Source: Coemansia sp. RSA 1804 (Eukaryota; Kickxellomycota; Kickxellomycetes; Kickxellales; Kickxellaceae). Taken from it: a DNA stretch of 22,416 nt. The notes beneath the pieces were generated by a model, which saw only the letters and a list, made by a program, of their open reading frames with translations, did no database searches and had not been told where the DNA came from. Both the position numbers and the translations under genes were made by a program. Shown here piece by piece: positions 1-8,891 of the stretch (positions within the stretch are counted from its first letter, which is position 1; the number at the start of each line of letters is the position of its first letter). Location: the NCBI GenBank assembly GCA_027578815.1, contig JANBTH010000282.1, forward strand, positions 1-22,416, written 5' to 3'.

Positions 1-49
1 ACAGACAACTTATCAGACGGGTGGCTGTAACGCCTGTAACCCTTTATTT
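1..49 (+). repeat. Left arm of a 49-bp perfect inverted repeat
   Basis: Positions 1-49 are the exact reverse complement of 22340-22388; identity drops off immediately inside the arms. The arm begins at the first base of the window, so it may continue further left. It contains a GATA-type site (TGATAAG on the minus strand) and two near-identical 9-mers, GTTACAGGC and GTTACAGCC, in tandem on the minus strand. It could be a dispersed repeat, a shared promoter module, a transposon terminal repeat or a scaffold-end assembly effect. The sequence alone does not decide. Confidence 0.9.
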
Positions 50-279
50 AATTACTATTTCTTTTCTTTTAATACTCTATACACATCCTATGTAAACAAA
101 CATGATTTTCTATTTTATCTTTTTTAACTGCACATTGACTGTTGCTGCTATTCACGCAGTATCATTCTGATAGATCATTCCCATTAGCTAAATCTGTAGA
201 TGATCTTTTCTATGATAATATCGTGTGCCATAAACATTATATTTGATTTAAATAACCAGTTAGAAAAGATGTAAAAGAC

Positions 280-483
280 TCACAGGAAAGTTGCTCTGTA
301 ATGACCAGATATCCCAGCATCAGATTCAGATTCAGATGTTGGCATTTTCCTGATATTTAACTGCAAGGCAGACATTGATTTGCAATACAAATTGATCATG
401 ATGTGCACACCGATTCTGAAATCCTGAACCGAGGTGGAATTTTTTCCCTCACGTACAAAACGCACAGAATCATCAAAATGCAT
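280..483 (-). CDS. Possible small exon of an unrecognised gene (weak)
   Basis: A 67-codon frame starts at the ATG at 483 and has no family I recognise. Its last codons run into a strong donor-like sequence, GTGAGT, at about 284-279, followed by a CTAAC branch-like motif and an AG acceptor near 232-226. Splicing there would add only a few residues before a stop. A second possible donor, GTACGT, lies inside the frame and pairs with a CCTTGCAG acceptor 96 bases on. The splice-like signals are why it is listed. Length and composition alone would not justify it, and it may be non-coding. Confidence 0.2.
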   Translation of the reverse strand: MHFDDSVRFVREGKNSTSVQDFRIGVHIMINLYCKSMSALQLNIRKMPTSESESDAGISGHYRATFL

Positions 484-1151
484 GGGTAAAGTGGAATGAT
501 TTCAATGATAGATGTCGTCGGCCCTAATCATCTGGTCATGTGACCACGTTCATCTAATTATTATTGATTCACCAAAATAAAGAAAGCAAGCAAAACCCAA
601 CCGACATGGATATGCGCGGCGACTTTGGTACACGTAATAAGCAGAGGGTTCAAGAAGGCTACTCAGAACAAGCTCACGGCTTCGTCTCCACTCTACCAAG
701 CCCATGCTCAATATAATATACCAATTAAGCAAGGCAGGCATATCCATGTCAGCAGTTGTGCGTCTGTTTCCTGTTTTGGGAGGATGTGGTAGGCGTGATA
801 TGTCAGATTTCCCAGTACAGGCCTTCAAGTCTCGCTAACTGCGGGCAAGCAAACTTGCACACGCTTTCTTTTTTTTTAAATTGCGAGCCTCACAAAGATC
901 AATCTTTTAAGGGGGAAAGAGAAAAAAAGCCAAAATTTTTATTTTTGGGGAGATATTTGCGTTGACTGCATTTGGGCTTAAAGTCACCATCCGCTTAGTC
1001 TCACAATATTTTTTCTCTCTTAAGAGAGATTGGCAAGAAAAATGGCACCGAGAAGAGAGAATTCATATAGAGATGACGAGGAAGAAGAAAAAAGTGTGAA
1101 AAACACGGGTCTTTTCACAAATCTCCAAAAAAGCCTGCCAACAGAGTTCTC
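484..1151. other. Upstream spacer of SPE2, no gene recognised
   Basis: Non-coding as far as I can tell. A minus-strand frame of 92 codons (550-828) and a plus-strand one (756-965) have no family resemblance and overlap each other. The E-box-like near-palindrome GGTCATGTGACC lies at about 534-545. The stretch nearest SPE2 is rich in A/G runs and presumably holds its promoter. Confidence 0.5.
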
Positions 1152-1160
1152 TATATAAAT
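1152..1160 (+). promoter_or_regulatory. TATA box of SPE2
   Basis: TATATAAAT lies about 330 bases before the SPE2 start codon. It is followed by C/T-rich sequence typical of fungal transcription starts. Initiation around 1180-1200 is inferred, not seen. Confidence 0.6.
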
Positions 1161-1316
1161 GGGAGCCCTTTCCCGTGCACCCCCTTTTTTTCTTTCATTT
1201 TTTTCTTTCTCATCGTTTTTGAGTTTGATTTTATCGTTTTATCTTTTGAGCCCGTTCTACCCGGTTCTTTCTCCTTGAGGCATTCCTTGGCTCTATCTCC
1301 GGACTCTTAAAAAGAC

Positions 1317-1436
1317 GTAAGCGTACAGAAGATACAAAAGTAAAAGTAAAAAGCTTTCGGTTTTTATAGGCGGGCATGAAAAGTTAATACTAGCCTTTTT
1401 GTTTTGTTATCTCACTTTCTTTTTTACTTGATGTAG
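1317..1436 (+). other. Probable 5'-UTR intron of SPE2 containing two minimal uORFs
   Basis: The donor is GTAAGC at 1317, a TACTAG branch-like motif lies at 1388-1393, then a long pyrimidine tract ends in acceptor GATGTAG at 1436, giving 120 bases. Both ATGs between the inferred transcription start and the SPE2 start lie inside this interval. The first is ATG-AAA-AGT-TAA at 1376-1387, and the second is a start-stop ATG-TAG at 1431-1436. Splicing would remove both and leave a leader free of upstream ATGs. Alternative acceptors are AGs at about 1447 and 1463. Confidence 0.55.
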
Positions 1437-1485
1437 AAGCTACGCAGCGGGACACTTTTACAGAGGCGCTGTTCTTTCCACTTCA

Positions 1486-3072
1486 ATGACTGATCTTTCG
1501 TCTTTGGGAAACGCCGGTGGCGCCCAGTACGCCGTGAGCGTCACCGGTAATCTTTTAGAAACCAAGGCCGAAATCAATATGTCATGTACGCCGACATGTA
1601 GCACCAATGGAACCTACAGCGACGGATACACGGGAGCCTTCGAGGGCCCCGAGAAGCTCCTGGAGATGTGGTTTGCGCCGACTGCTCAGGCAGCGGCAGC
1701 GCTCGGCAACGCCAGCGCCAGCCTCATTGGCCAGGATACCAACAGCAAAAGCAGCAGCAAACATGGCGCCGAGAGCGCGCAGGCTGGCCTCCGCGGCGTG
1801 CCTGTTGCGGAGTGGCGCGAGATGCTTGATCTGGTGCACTGCCAGATCCTCAGCACGCTGAGCAGCGATCACGTGGACGCGTATCTTCTGAGCGAATCGT
1901 CGTTCTTCGTGTACCCGCACAAGCTCGTGCTGAAGACATGCGGAACCACCACGCTTCTGTACGCGATTCCGCGGATGCTGGAGATAGCCGGCAAGTGGCT
2001 GGGCACGGCGGGTGCGCACCAGCTGTTCTACTCGCGCAAGAACTTTATGTTTCCCGAGCAGCAGGTCGAGCTGCACCGCTCGTGGGAGAAGGAGGTTTCG
2101 TATCTCGATGCACTGTTTCCGGACGGCTCCGCGTACATGATTGGCAAGACCAACCGCGACCACTGGCATGCTTATCTCGCTGGACCATATGAGGTGCGCC
2201 AGACCGAAGGGGTTTCGTCTGGGGCCGCTGATGTCTCTGCGCTGTTGGTTGGAAAGAACACTAGTCTGGGCCGGAAGGAGAAGGGAGGCGAGGATGTTGG
2301 CGCCGCACTCGAGCGCATTCCTCTGGACTCGGTGTCGTCTGCCGAGGCCACGCTCAACAACTCGGTTGTTGGGTCGCCGCTTCTGCAGCCGCTTAGCCGC
2401 AGCTCCTCCCGCTCCACCGTCCAAGACGACGCCTCCCTGAGCGAGAGACTGGCGCCGTTGCCTCCGCTTGGTGCGCCGGGAAGCAGGGCCGACACCACGG
2501 TTGAGATACTGATGACCGGATTGGATCCTAAGCGCATGCGGGCCATGTATCTGGGCGGCGCCAGCTCCGAAGAAGGATCCAGCGGCGGAAAGGACGTTGA
2601 GCGCGCTTCTGGAATCGCCGACATTTATCCCAACTCCGCCAGCGACTCGTTCCTGTTTTCGCCGTGCGGATTCTCGCTTAACGGACTACAGGGCGACGGC
2701 TACTACACGATCCACGTGACCCCGGAGCCGCACTGCTCGTACGCCAGCTTTGAGACCAACATTGCCGATGATGCCGCCATCGACCTCAGCAGCCCAAAGG
2801 GAATCAAGCAGCTTGTGGAGCAGGTCACAGCTGTGTTTGGTCCGCGCTGCGTCACTGTTACCGTGTTCAAGGCTCGGTCGGTGCCGCTTGCAGTGGAGGC
2901 GAGATCTGCTGCTGCCGCGCTTTGCAAGGATGCCACCAGAGGCTCTACCATTACTTCCGTTGAGACCGCGCCGCCTTCCTTTGCGCCGGTCTCCGGATAC
3001 AAGGCTATCGACCACGTACTGTACGAGTTTGATCATTACTGGCTTCGCTACGCCTACTACAATGCATTGTGA
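1486..3072 (+). CDS. SPE2: S-adenosylmethionine decarboxylase proenzyme
   Basis: This enzyme removes CO2 from S-adenosylmethionine to supply the aminopropyl donor for spermidine and spermine synthesis. It is pyruvoyl-dependent and cleaves itself into two chains. The family core is complete in 528 aa without a frameshift. FEGPEKLLEMWF is at 52-63. The self-cleavage motif LLSESS is at 134-139, with the Glu137-Ser138 bond cleaved and Ser138 becoming the pyruvoyl group. KTCGTT with catalytic Cys152 is at 150-155. FPDGSAYMIGK is at 211-221. SPCGFSLNG is at 392-400, and IHVTPEP with the conserved His410 is at 409-415. Human and yeast enzymes are about 334 and 396 aa. The extra length is Ser/Gly/Ala-rich insertions at about 65-105, 235-335 and 357-375. 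The ATG at 1486 is the first in the spliced leader. Confidence 0.96.
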   Translation: MTDLSSLGNAGGAQYAVSVTGNLLETKAEINMSCTPTCSTNGTYSDGYTGAFEGPEKLLEMWFAPTAQAAAALGNASASLIGQDTNSKSSSKHGAESAQAGLRGVPVAEWREMLDLVHCQILSTLSSDHVDAYLLSESSFFVYPHKLVLKTCGTTTLLYAIPRMLEIAGKWLGTAGAHQLFYSRKNFMFPEQQVELHRSWEKEVSYLDALFPDGSAYMIGKTNRDHWHAYLAGPYEVRQTEGVSSGAADVSALLVGKNTSLGRKEKGGEDVGAALERIPLDSVSSAEATLNNSVVGSPLLQPLSRSSSRSTVQDDASLSERLAPLPPLGAPGSRADTTVEILMTGLDPKRMRAMYLGGASSEEGSSGGKDVERASGIADIYPNSASDSFLFSPCGFSLNGLQGDGYYTIHVTPEPHCSYASFETNIADDAAIDLSSPKGIKQLVEQVTAVFGPRCVTVTVFKARSVPLAVEARSAAAALCKDATRGSTITSVETAPPSFAPVSGYKAIDHVLYEFDHYWLRYAYYNAL

Positions 3073-3894
3073 GTCTGGTTTAATTTTGTGTTTCTGTTTG
3101 TCTTTTTTTTGTGTTTAGGATAAAATGGAAGTTAATGAATCCTCTATCTGGCCATACGCTAGCTGTGGAAAACCCTAGCCTTCTTAATCACACTAGTTGT
3201 GGTGGCAGCAATTCTTTTCTGGATGTTTTCATTAGCTTACCTTTGCATTTCAAACAATATGTGTATAGAAAATATATTGATTTCAATATGGAAATAGTGA
3301 CATATATTCCATGTGCGTGCGCTGCGGCATACTGGATATTCAGGAGACTTCCGCTTTTATACTTTTTGCATTAAATATCTACAGAAATCCTAACATCTTT
3401 ATTATTCCAGTGAATATTCCTTTTAATTAAGCAAATGATACGCTATTCTCCACATCAATAATAAAACACATGCCTAAAACCGCAGCCTAATAATGAATTA
3501 TAAACAAGTCGGCTGTTTTAAATTTTATCATTTGATTATGGAACTTTTCACATTCAACATGCCCAACGTTAATGGTTATTTGAATAGCAAATTGGTATGG
3601 ACTTTTCATTTATTAATTTATGGTTAATTATAAACACAGGAAAATGAAAAGAAGTGGAAAATTAAAGTACAGTCTAGTTTCTCACTTGTACCCAAATGTA
3701 TATTTCTAGTGTGAATATCAGTTGAAGAATACAATCTATTGTACATATATAAAGAATTTTCCATGTGTAAGCCTAAAGTGAAACATTGTTTTTTTTACAT
3801 CACTGTTATATTTTATTTTTCCATCACTACCAGCTATCATAATTTTTATAATAAAGCATACATTGCTTTAATTGGTTGGAGTTTCAAATTAAGA
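3073..3894. other. AT-rich spacer downstream of SPE2
   Basis: Very AT-rich sequence with no frame I can assign. AATAAA-like sites near 3460-3466 could serve 3'-end formation of SPE2, though they are 390 bases past its stop. Short frames at 3111-3374 and 3739-3954 have an AT-driven residue content (Phe, Tyr, Lys, Ile) and no family resemblance. Confidence 0.5.
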
Positions 3895-4310
3895 ATGGTT
3901 AAGAAAAAGGGTAAGGGCAAAGAAAGTGCTGAAAATAGTAGGCAACCACAGTAGGCAGACAATAGCAGAAATGGCAAGAAAGAACGGGAAAAAGTTTTGA
4001 AAAAGTATTCCAGAGGAAAAGCAACAACCATTACCCTGTGAGGGGTATAGAACAGAAAAAACCAGTTCCCACAACAGATGCACTCTCAGATGTATTTAAT
4101 ACCTATAATTGGCGCCAAAAGGCTACAGATTGGATTCGCCATGGTACATTTACTGGTCTTCATGCTGGCCAGCAATTATCTAGAGAGAAGGAAAAACAGG
4201 CTGAAAAAGATCCAAGGAGTCAAAAGGTTACTGAAGAAGCTAGGGTTAAACTGTGCATCGATTGGATGAATAAGGGTACACCCGGTGATAACACCAGGTA
4301 TTATTAGCAT
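3895..4310 (+). pseudogene. Decayed or spliced reading frame in AT-rich island (unrecognised)
   Basis: Translation from the ATG at 3895 gives a Lys-rich start (MVKKKGKGKESAENSRQPQ), meets TAG at 3952, and continues in the same frame with similar Lys/Arg/Ser-rich content to about 4040. A different frame, open from 3966 to the TAG near 4305, encodes about 110 residues that look protein-like (…NTYNWRQKATDWIRHGTF…, then a charged helical stretch, then CIDWMNKGTP). There is no ATG at the head of that second frame. Either an intron joins the frames or this is a broken gene or transposon remnant. I do not recognise the family. Confidence 0.35.
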
Positions 4311-4864
4311 GTAAATTAGACATTTCAAACATAAACGCCAAACATTGTCTTAATAAAATAATTTAAAGTAATTATTACAGTTTAAAGTGTCATGTTTAAG
4401 AATAAAATTTATGACAATGAAAATAAAAACCTATTGGTGTGTTATGGTTTGCTATCTAATATATGTGTAGAAGTATTTGCAGTCTATTTTCTTTTTCATT
4501 TCACAATTCTGTGCTTTTTCGGTATTACAGCAATATAAGCTATATTTAAACATTAATTGCACTATAAATACTGCATATTGCGGCCATAGCAATTAGATAT
4601 GTTTTATGAAAAAATCTAGCGTCTATACATAGGACTTTTTGGTTAAATTAATGTGGCTATTTACATACAAGCGTTTTGTCCACTATTTTCGTATTCAATT
4701 GCTTCACTGACACCTGGTAATTTAATTATTTGAATGTTTTGCTAATCCATCTGCCATATTCTGATTTTAAAGGACAAGGTTTTCCCCACCTTCGAATGAA
4801 AAAATTGGCTTTCCTTTTATCACATAAATATTTTAACTACTATTCTAATTGCAATTTACTATTA
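4311..4864. other. AT-rich spacer before the glutaredoxin-like gene
   Basis: I see no gene in this stretch. The reading frame of the next gene stays open back to 4730 but lacks a good start before 4865; the only earlier ATG, at 4796, gives a hydrophobic AT-driven leader. Promoter elements cannot be pinned down in this composition. Confidence 0.45.
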
Positions 4865-5497
4865 ATGTCAAAGTTCAGACACCCCTCGATAGCACTAAGC
4901 AGAATAATTCCAAAGCCAGAGCCCAAGCGCATATGGAACAGGGACACGCCAACGGCGCTGGAATACACAGTATCGCTGATCAACAGCTCTCCATTAGTTT
5001 TGTTTTCACGCCAAGAATGCAGTGACAGCAGCAACCTTCACCAAATGCTAACACAAGCACACATGGAGTTCAGGTTGGTTGAATTGCACCGAATGCCTAA
5101 AAAGCTCGGGTTTGCGTTGCAGCGGAGGCTTCGCGATCTCACAGGACAGTGGACTGTGCCGCATCTATTTGCCAAAAGCCAGAGCATCGGTGGTCTGCGT
5201 GACTCTCGGGAAGCACTGGAGTACGGCAAGCTGCAGGATATCCTGGATGCGAAGGAATGGTACGAGCTTGTTTATGCGGTTCGTCCAGATGAGCTGGCCA
5301 GAGACGCAACTATCAAGCAGAAATCTCCGCTATCGTTTGCAATGGGTGTCCAGGACTCCCATCGTTTCAGCTACGTGCACAGAGAACGGTGGGCAAAGGT
5401 GAGAAGGTACTGGGGAGAGTTGCCCGAGATCGAGGGGTTCCCACTAAAGTACAAGTTTCTGGAGCATCCAAAACTGCCAAAGGGGCAAAAGTGGTAG
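4865..5497 (+). CDS. Monothiol glutaredoxin-like protein with C-terminal extension
   Basis: The 210-aa protein has a glutaredoxin/thioredoxin-like fold at about residues 35-128. Strand one is SSPLVLFS, with an active-site motif Cys52-Ser-Asp-Ser55, the CxxS arrangement of monothiol enzymes. The cis-proline motif TVP is at 97-99, and the glutathione-binding Gly-Gly is at 109-110 in SIGGLRDSREAL. Together these make the family call good. The first about 30 residues are basic with few acids (SKFRHPSIALSRIIPKPEPKR) and could be a mitochondrial presequence. Residues 129-210 form an Arg/Lys/Trp/Tyr-rich extension not part of ordinary glutaredoxins. I chose the ATG at 4865 because upstream codons are AT-driven. 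Its stop is 129 bases from the end of the convergent repeat-protein gene. Confidence 0.8.
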   Translation: MSKFRHPSIALSRIIPKPEPKRIWNRDTPTALEYTVSLINSSPLVLFSRQECSDSSNLHQMLTQAHMEFRLVELHRMPKKLGFALQRRLRDLTGQWTVPHLFAKSQSIGGLRDSREALEYGKLQDILDAKEWYELVYAVRPDELARDATIKQKSPLSFAMGVQDSHRFSYVHRERWAKVRRYWGELPEIEGFPLKYKFLEHPKLPKGQKW

Positions 5498-5626
5498 CAA
5501 CATCTGTATATTGTAATATAGCAAGAGGAAAAAATAGAACACGAATTTATTGAATGAATCTCGTAAAAGTAAAACAAAACATGAAACAACAACAGCAACA
5601 ACATAAATAGAGAAAAAAAAGCAGAG

Positions 5627-7804
5627 TCAGTAAAAGTGAGGAAACACCACTGCTCTTGATGGACCCAAGAACGGACGCCTAACGAATATAGGAGCAATAT
5701 TCAAAGCACACATCAGGCGCGAGATGCTTATGCCGTCGTTCTGGGCAACGTACATTCTTGAAGTAAAAGTATCATTATTTCGCGGCTGTCTTGGATGCTC
5801 GGATACGTTTGTGGCAATAGAGCTGGCTCGCGAACGGCTAGTTTCCATATTATGGATCATCTCGTCCACATCCATGTCCGGTAGATTAGATAGAGCCCAG
5901 GATTTGCGATGGTTGGCAGATATGGTGGCAGTACTCTCAAAACCACTGGGCTTAAAATCACTGATTGCAGAGGTTGATGTAACATTGTCAAACAATGTCT
6001 GGATGCTGGCCTCGTCCTTCTCGTCAATGCCAGATGTCGCAAAAACAGGAACGTAGACGGCTCCAAGACTAGCAATAATGTTTGGTATATCCAAATGACA
6101 TTGCACAGATTCACTGTTGCTATAAGTTGCAGCCGATACAACAGCGTCTGGACTACCAAGATTGTGAATGAGACAGGAAATATCAAGAGTCTTCAAATCC
6201 AACTCTGATTTAGACAATGGGGCCGTTGCCAAAGTGTCTGGGACGATTACAGCACCAAGCTCAGTGATTAGACCAGAAATATCCAATAATATCTGGAAGT
6301 TGCTTTTGGATATGTTTGTTAATGCCACGTCTTCTGGACGACCTAGCTGACATATTGGCAAAGCAACATCAAAGGGCGTTGGCTGCATATCAATGCAAAG
6401 AGAAGACAGGAAAAGTTCCGGGACTATAACGGCACCAAGCCCAGATAAAAGTCCAGATACATCAAGTGTTGCTGATGGCGATATGTGTTCAACATCGAGT
6501 GTAAAGTTGGGGGATATAATGGCCCCAAGCTCACGTATGGTTGCCCAAATGTCCAGCTGCTTTGGCAATTCGATAGATTGTAGAGCAGACTCTGCAGGCA
6601 ATAGTGCGTTGTTGGGCGTAGCATTATCTTCCAGTTTATTGTCTGAACTAGACATACGCACCGTTGGGTAATTTGTCTCGAGCTGCTCAATTAGTTCGTC
6701 AATTTCCTTTAAAGAAAACTCGTCAGGATCTGCTGAGAATGGACGACCGGCCAGCGGCATCTTTGAACAGAACGACTCTCTGTTGCCTGGTACGTCTTTA
6801 GCCGGATCAAAAATAAATGTCTCAGCAACGCCAAGTTCTGCCAAAAGCTCATCGATATCGCGCACAGCAAAAGGAGACCGAGATTGTGTGACCTGGCCGT
6901 CAATACGTGGGTTCATCAAGTGAGATAAACGATGGTCGCATGTCTCCAGAACCTCCAGAGCCAGAGCAGACGGTGGACTTTCCACACACTTTTCTTGGAA
7001 GTTGGCTGATGTTTGGCTGAAAGAATGATCGGTGGAAAACATAATGTCTACAATAGAGCCCGGTGTAGAGACATATTCAGAATTATGATCTGTATCCATG
7101 TTTTTCGCCTTTGGGCCTGCGCTTTCGGCTAAAACACTTTTGCTTGCTTGGTGTTCAATTGGGTCATCGGCTACACTCATGCTGTCCTGCTCGTCAAGTA
7201 CACGAATGTCTACCAGATCAATGACAGACTCGTGGCTTTCCGAATGCTTAAGAGGAACCAGAACTGAGTCGGTATTGATTCCAGCATCACCAATCAACGG
7301 ATTATTGAACATAGCCTCCTCGTATCTAGCCGACTGACACTGTGGCATGGTTGCTGGTTGAGGATGAGACGACGATACAAGAGACGGTTGTCTACCTAAC
7401 GAACCGACACTGCTTGCCGCATTGCTATGTGACGATGAAAGCGACGAGGTGGATGACGAGCGTCCTGGGGACGGAGGCAAAAGATTGCCAACAATCAATT
7501 CGTTATACCCAAAGTCAAGAGACTCGAGTCCTAGGCTTTTGCTTGAGAACGAGTCTGGAGATCTTTGCGACAGCCTAGAGTCTGCGCTTGTTGGCGTGAT
7601 GACTGTCGGCAATGAAGGGAGCTTCTCAGTTGGCATAATTGGTATTTTGTGTTGACCTTGCTCGCTTCCTATCTTTGCGTTGTCGTGTGTTTGTTGCTGA
7701 AATGGGAATTCAACAACGCTATTCGTCAAAGAAATCCTGTCATGTTCTTCGCTAGAGTAGCAGATAGGCTGGATCATGCTAGTGTCATATCTCGGCATGT
7801 TCAT
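5627..7804 (-). CDS. LD-like repeat protein, main 3' exon (unrecognised family)
   Basis: The 725 codons from the ATG at 7804 have no database family I recognise. The N-terminal half is Ser/Pro/Gln-rich and probably disordered. From residue 315 to the end an 11-residue pattern recurs, consensus xD[IV]xxL[IL]xxLG, often followed by AVIVP. Copies start at about 315, 366, 417, 447, 478, 507, 540, 571 and 644, with a divergent one near 692. Three copies (IDELLAEL, IDELIEQL, VDEMIHNM) fit the paxillin LD-motif pattern. There is no LIM domain, signal peptide or membrane segment. The frame stays open upstream of 7804 to a TAG at 7888-7886, and exon signals upstream suggest this ATG is internal. A full product of about 927 aa is inferred by joining 9401-8892, 8036-7990 and 7853-5627. 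Confidence 0.78.
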   Translation of the reverse strand: MNMPRYDTSMIQPICYSSEEHDRISLTNSVVEFPFQQQTHDNAKIGSEQGQHKIPIMPTEKLPSLPTVITPTSADSRLSQRSPDSFSSKSLGLESLDFGYNELIVGNLLPPSPGRSSSTSSLSSSHSNAASSVGSLGRQPSLVSSSHPQPATMPQCQSARYEEAMFNNPLIGDAGINTDSVLVPLKHSESHESVIDLVDIRVLDEQDSMSVADDPIEHQASKSVLAESAGPKAKNMDTDHNSEYVSTPGSIVDIMFSTDHSFSQTSANFQEKCVESPPSALALEVLETCDHRLSHLMNPRIDGQVTQSRSPFAVRDIDELLAELGVAETFIFDPAKDVPGNRESFCSKMPLAGRPFSADPDEFSLKEIDELIEQLETNYPTVRMSSSDNKLEDNATPNNALLPAESALQSIELPKQLDIWATIRELGAIISPNFTLDVEHISPSATLDVSGLLSGLGAVIVPELFLSSLCIDMQPTPFDVALPICQLGRPEDVALTNISKSNFQILLDISGLITELGAVIVPDTLATAPLSKSELDLKTLDISCLIHNLGSPDAVVSAATYSNSESVQCHLDIPNIIASLGAVYVPVFATSGIDEKDEASIQTLFDNVTSTSAISDFKPSGFESTATISANHRKSWALSNLPDMDVDEMIHNMETSRSRASSIATNVSEHPRQPRNNDTFTSRMYVAQNDGISISRLMCALNIAPIFVRRPFLGPSRAVVFPHFY

Positions 7805-8891
7805 ACTATTGTCGTTGTTGTTATTGTCATTTCTGGCGTTATCGTCATACCAGCTGTACTGGGTGGATGAAGCGTCATTGCAAGGCTATATATGCACACA
7901 AAGCAGAGACAAGTCCAATATAGAAAATACACGTCAATTGTTTAGCTTGGCTAGACCAATGAAAAGATATTTAAAAAAGGCACACTCACTATGAGAATGC
8001 ATCTGGGAGGTGATATTGTTGATGTAATAGCAGGGACTGAAAAGGACAACAAAAGCAGCTGGAAACCACATTGTATTGATTGATATCCAATTTCGGAATA
8101 TAAAAGTGGATAACAATGAAATTTATTCCTTTCGTTTCCTGCTTTTTTTTCTGTTTAGTTAACAATTGAAGAGTCAGCCGAAAAAGAAGAGGGGGACAAT
8201 AACAATAACATCATATTGGACATTCTGGTTTTTTGGTACAAAACATCCAAAAACATTAGAGGAGAGAGAGGAAACGGTGGAGGCTTGGTTGCCAATTTTC
8301 TTGAAAAAACAAAACAATATTGCATTATTACGAGGGTGAATGAAAGCAAAAAACGGTGCAGCAATACATATTTGCTTGTTTGTTTGTTTGTTTTAAGAAA
8401 TTAAGCAAATGAGAGGGTGGATGAAGAAGTAAATGAGTTGTGCATTTTGCTATGCAAAAAGGAAAAATATATGGCATGTGAGATTGGACCAAATAGTGCA
8501 ATATTGGAATTGTAAAGCAAATGCGTCCAAAAAGAGTATTGCTTGCGTATTGCAAATGTAAAAGAATTTGCCACTGCCAGTAGGATTTTTTCAGACAGGG
8601 TTGCATGAATAGAAAAACAGAACATGAGCAAAACATGCACGCAACTCTTTCCAGTCAATTAACCTTCTTGTTCAACAAACAAAAAAGGAGCAGGTAAAGC
8701 GAGAGAGGATTTAAGCTGAGAAAATAGACACAGTTTCACTAGAATACAATTAAAGAATAATGATTTGGAGAAAATTTATAAAATATCTTTTTCTTTGTAT
8801 TGTATTCTATCTATTTTTGGCTGCCTGAAGAAAGAACACCCTCTCACGGAATGATTATAATGTTGCATGGGTAGATTTCAGAGATACTTAC
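7805..8891 (-). other. Introns and a probable 47-nt exon of the LD-like repeat gene
   Basis: Reading the minus strand, a donor GTAAGT at 8891 opens an intron of about 850 bases. An acceptor CCTTTTCAG at 8037 gives a 47-nt exon, 8036-7990, ended by a donor GTGAGT at 7989. Downstream come a GCTAAAC branch-like motif and pyrimidine-rich sequence, with acceptors at 7886 (TATATAG) and 7854 (TACAG). The 47-nt exon joined to 7853 keeps frame with the large exon. Using the earlier acceptor at 8059 (TTTCCAG, 69-nt exon) with 7886 also keeps frame. Plus-strand frames here have no coding character, and a (TTTG)n run lies at about 8371-8392. Confidence 0.5.

Noticed and set aside
280..483. Resemblance of DSVRFVRE to the start of Sec61 gamma
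   Set aside because: Only a few residues match and the membrane segment that must follow is absent.
640..660. GGGTTCAAG as a possible tRNA B-box
   Set aside because: The B-box consensus is incomplete, no A-box is at the right distance and no acceptor stem can be formed.
1582..2424. 280-codon open frame on the minus strand inside SPE2
   Set aside because: A shadow of the GC-rich SPE2 coding frame; Arg/Leu-rich with no family, while the plus frame is an unmistakable AdoMetDC.
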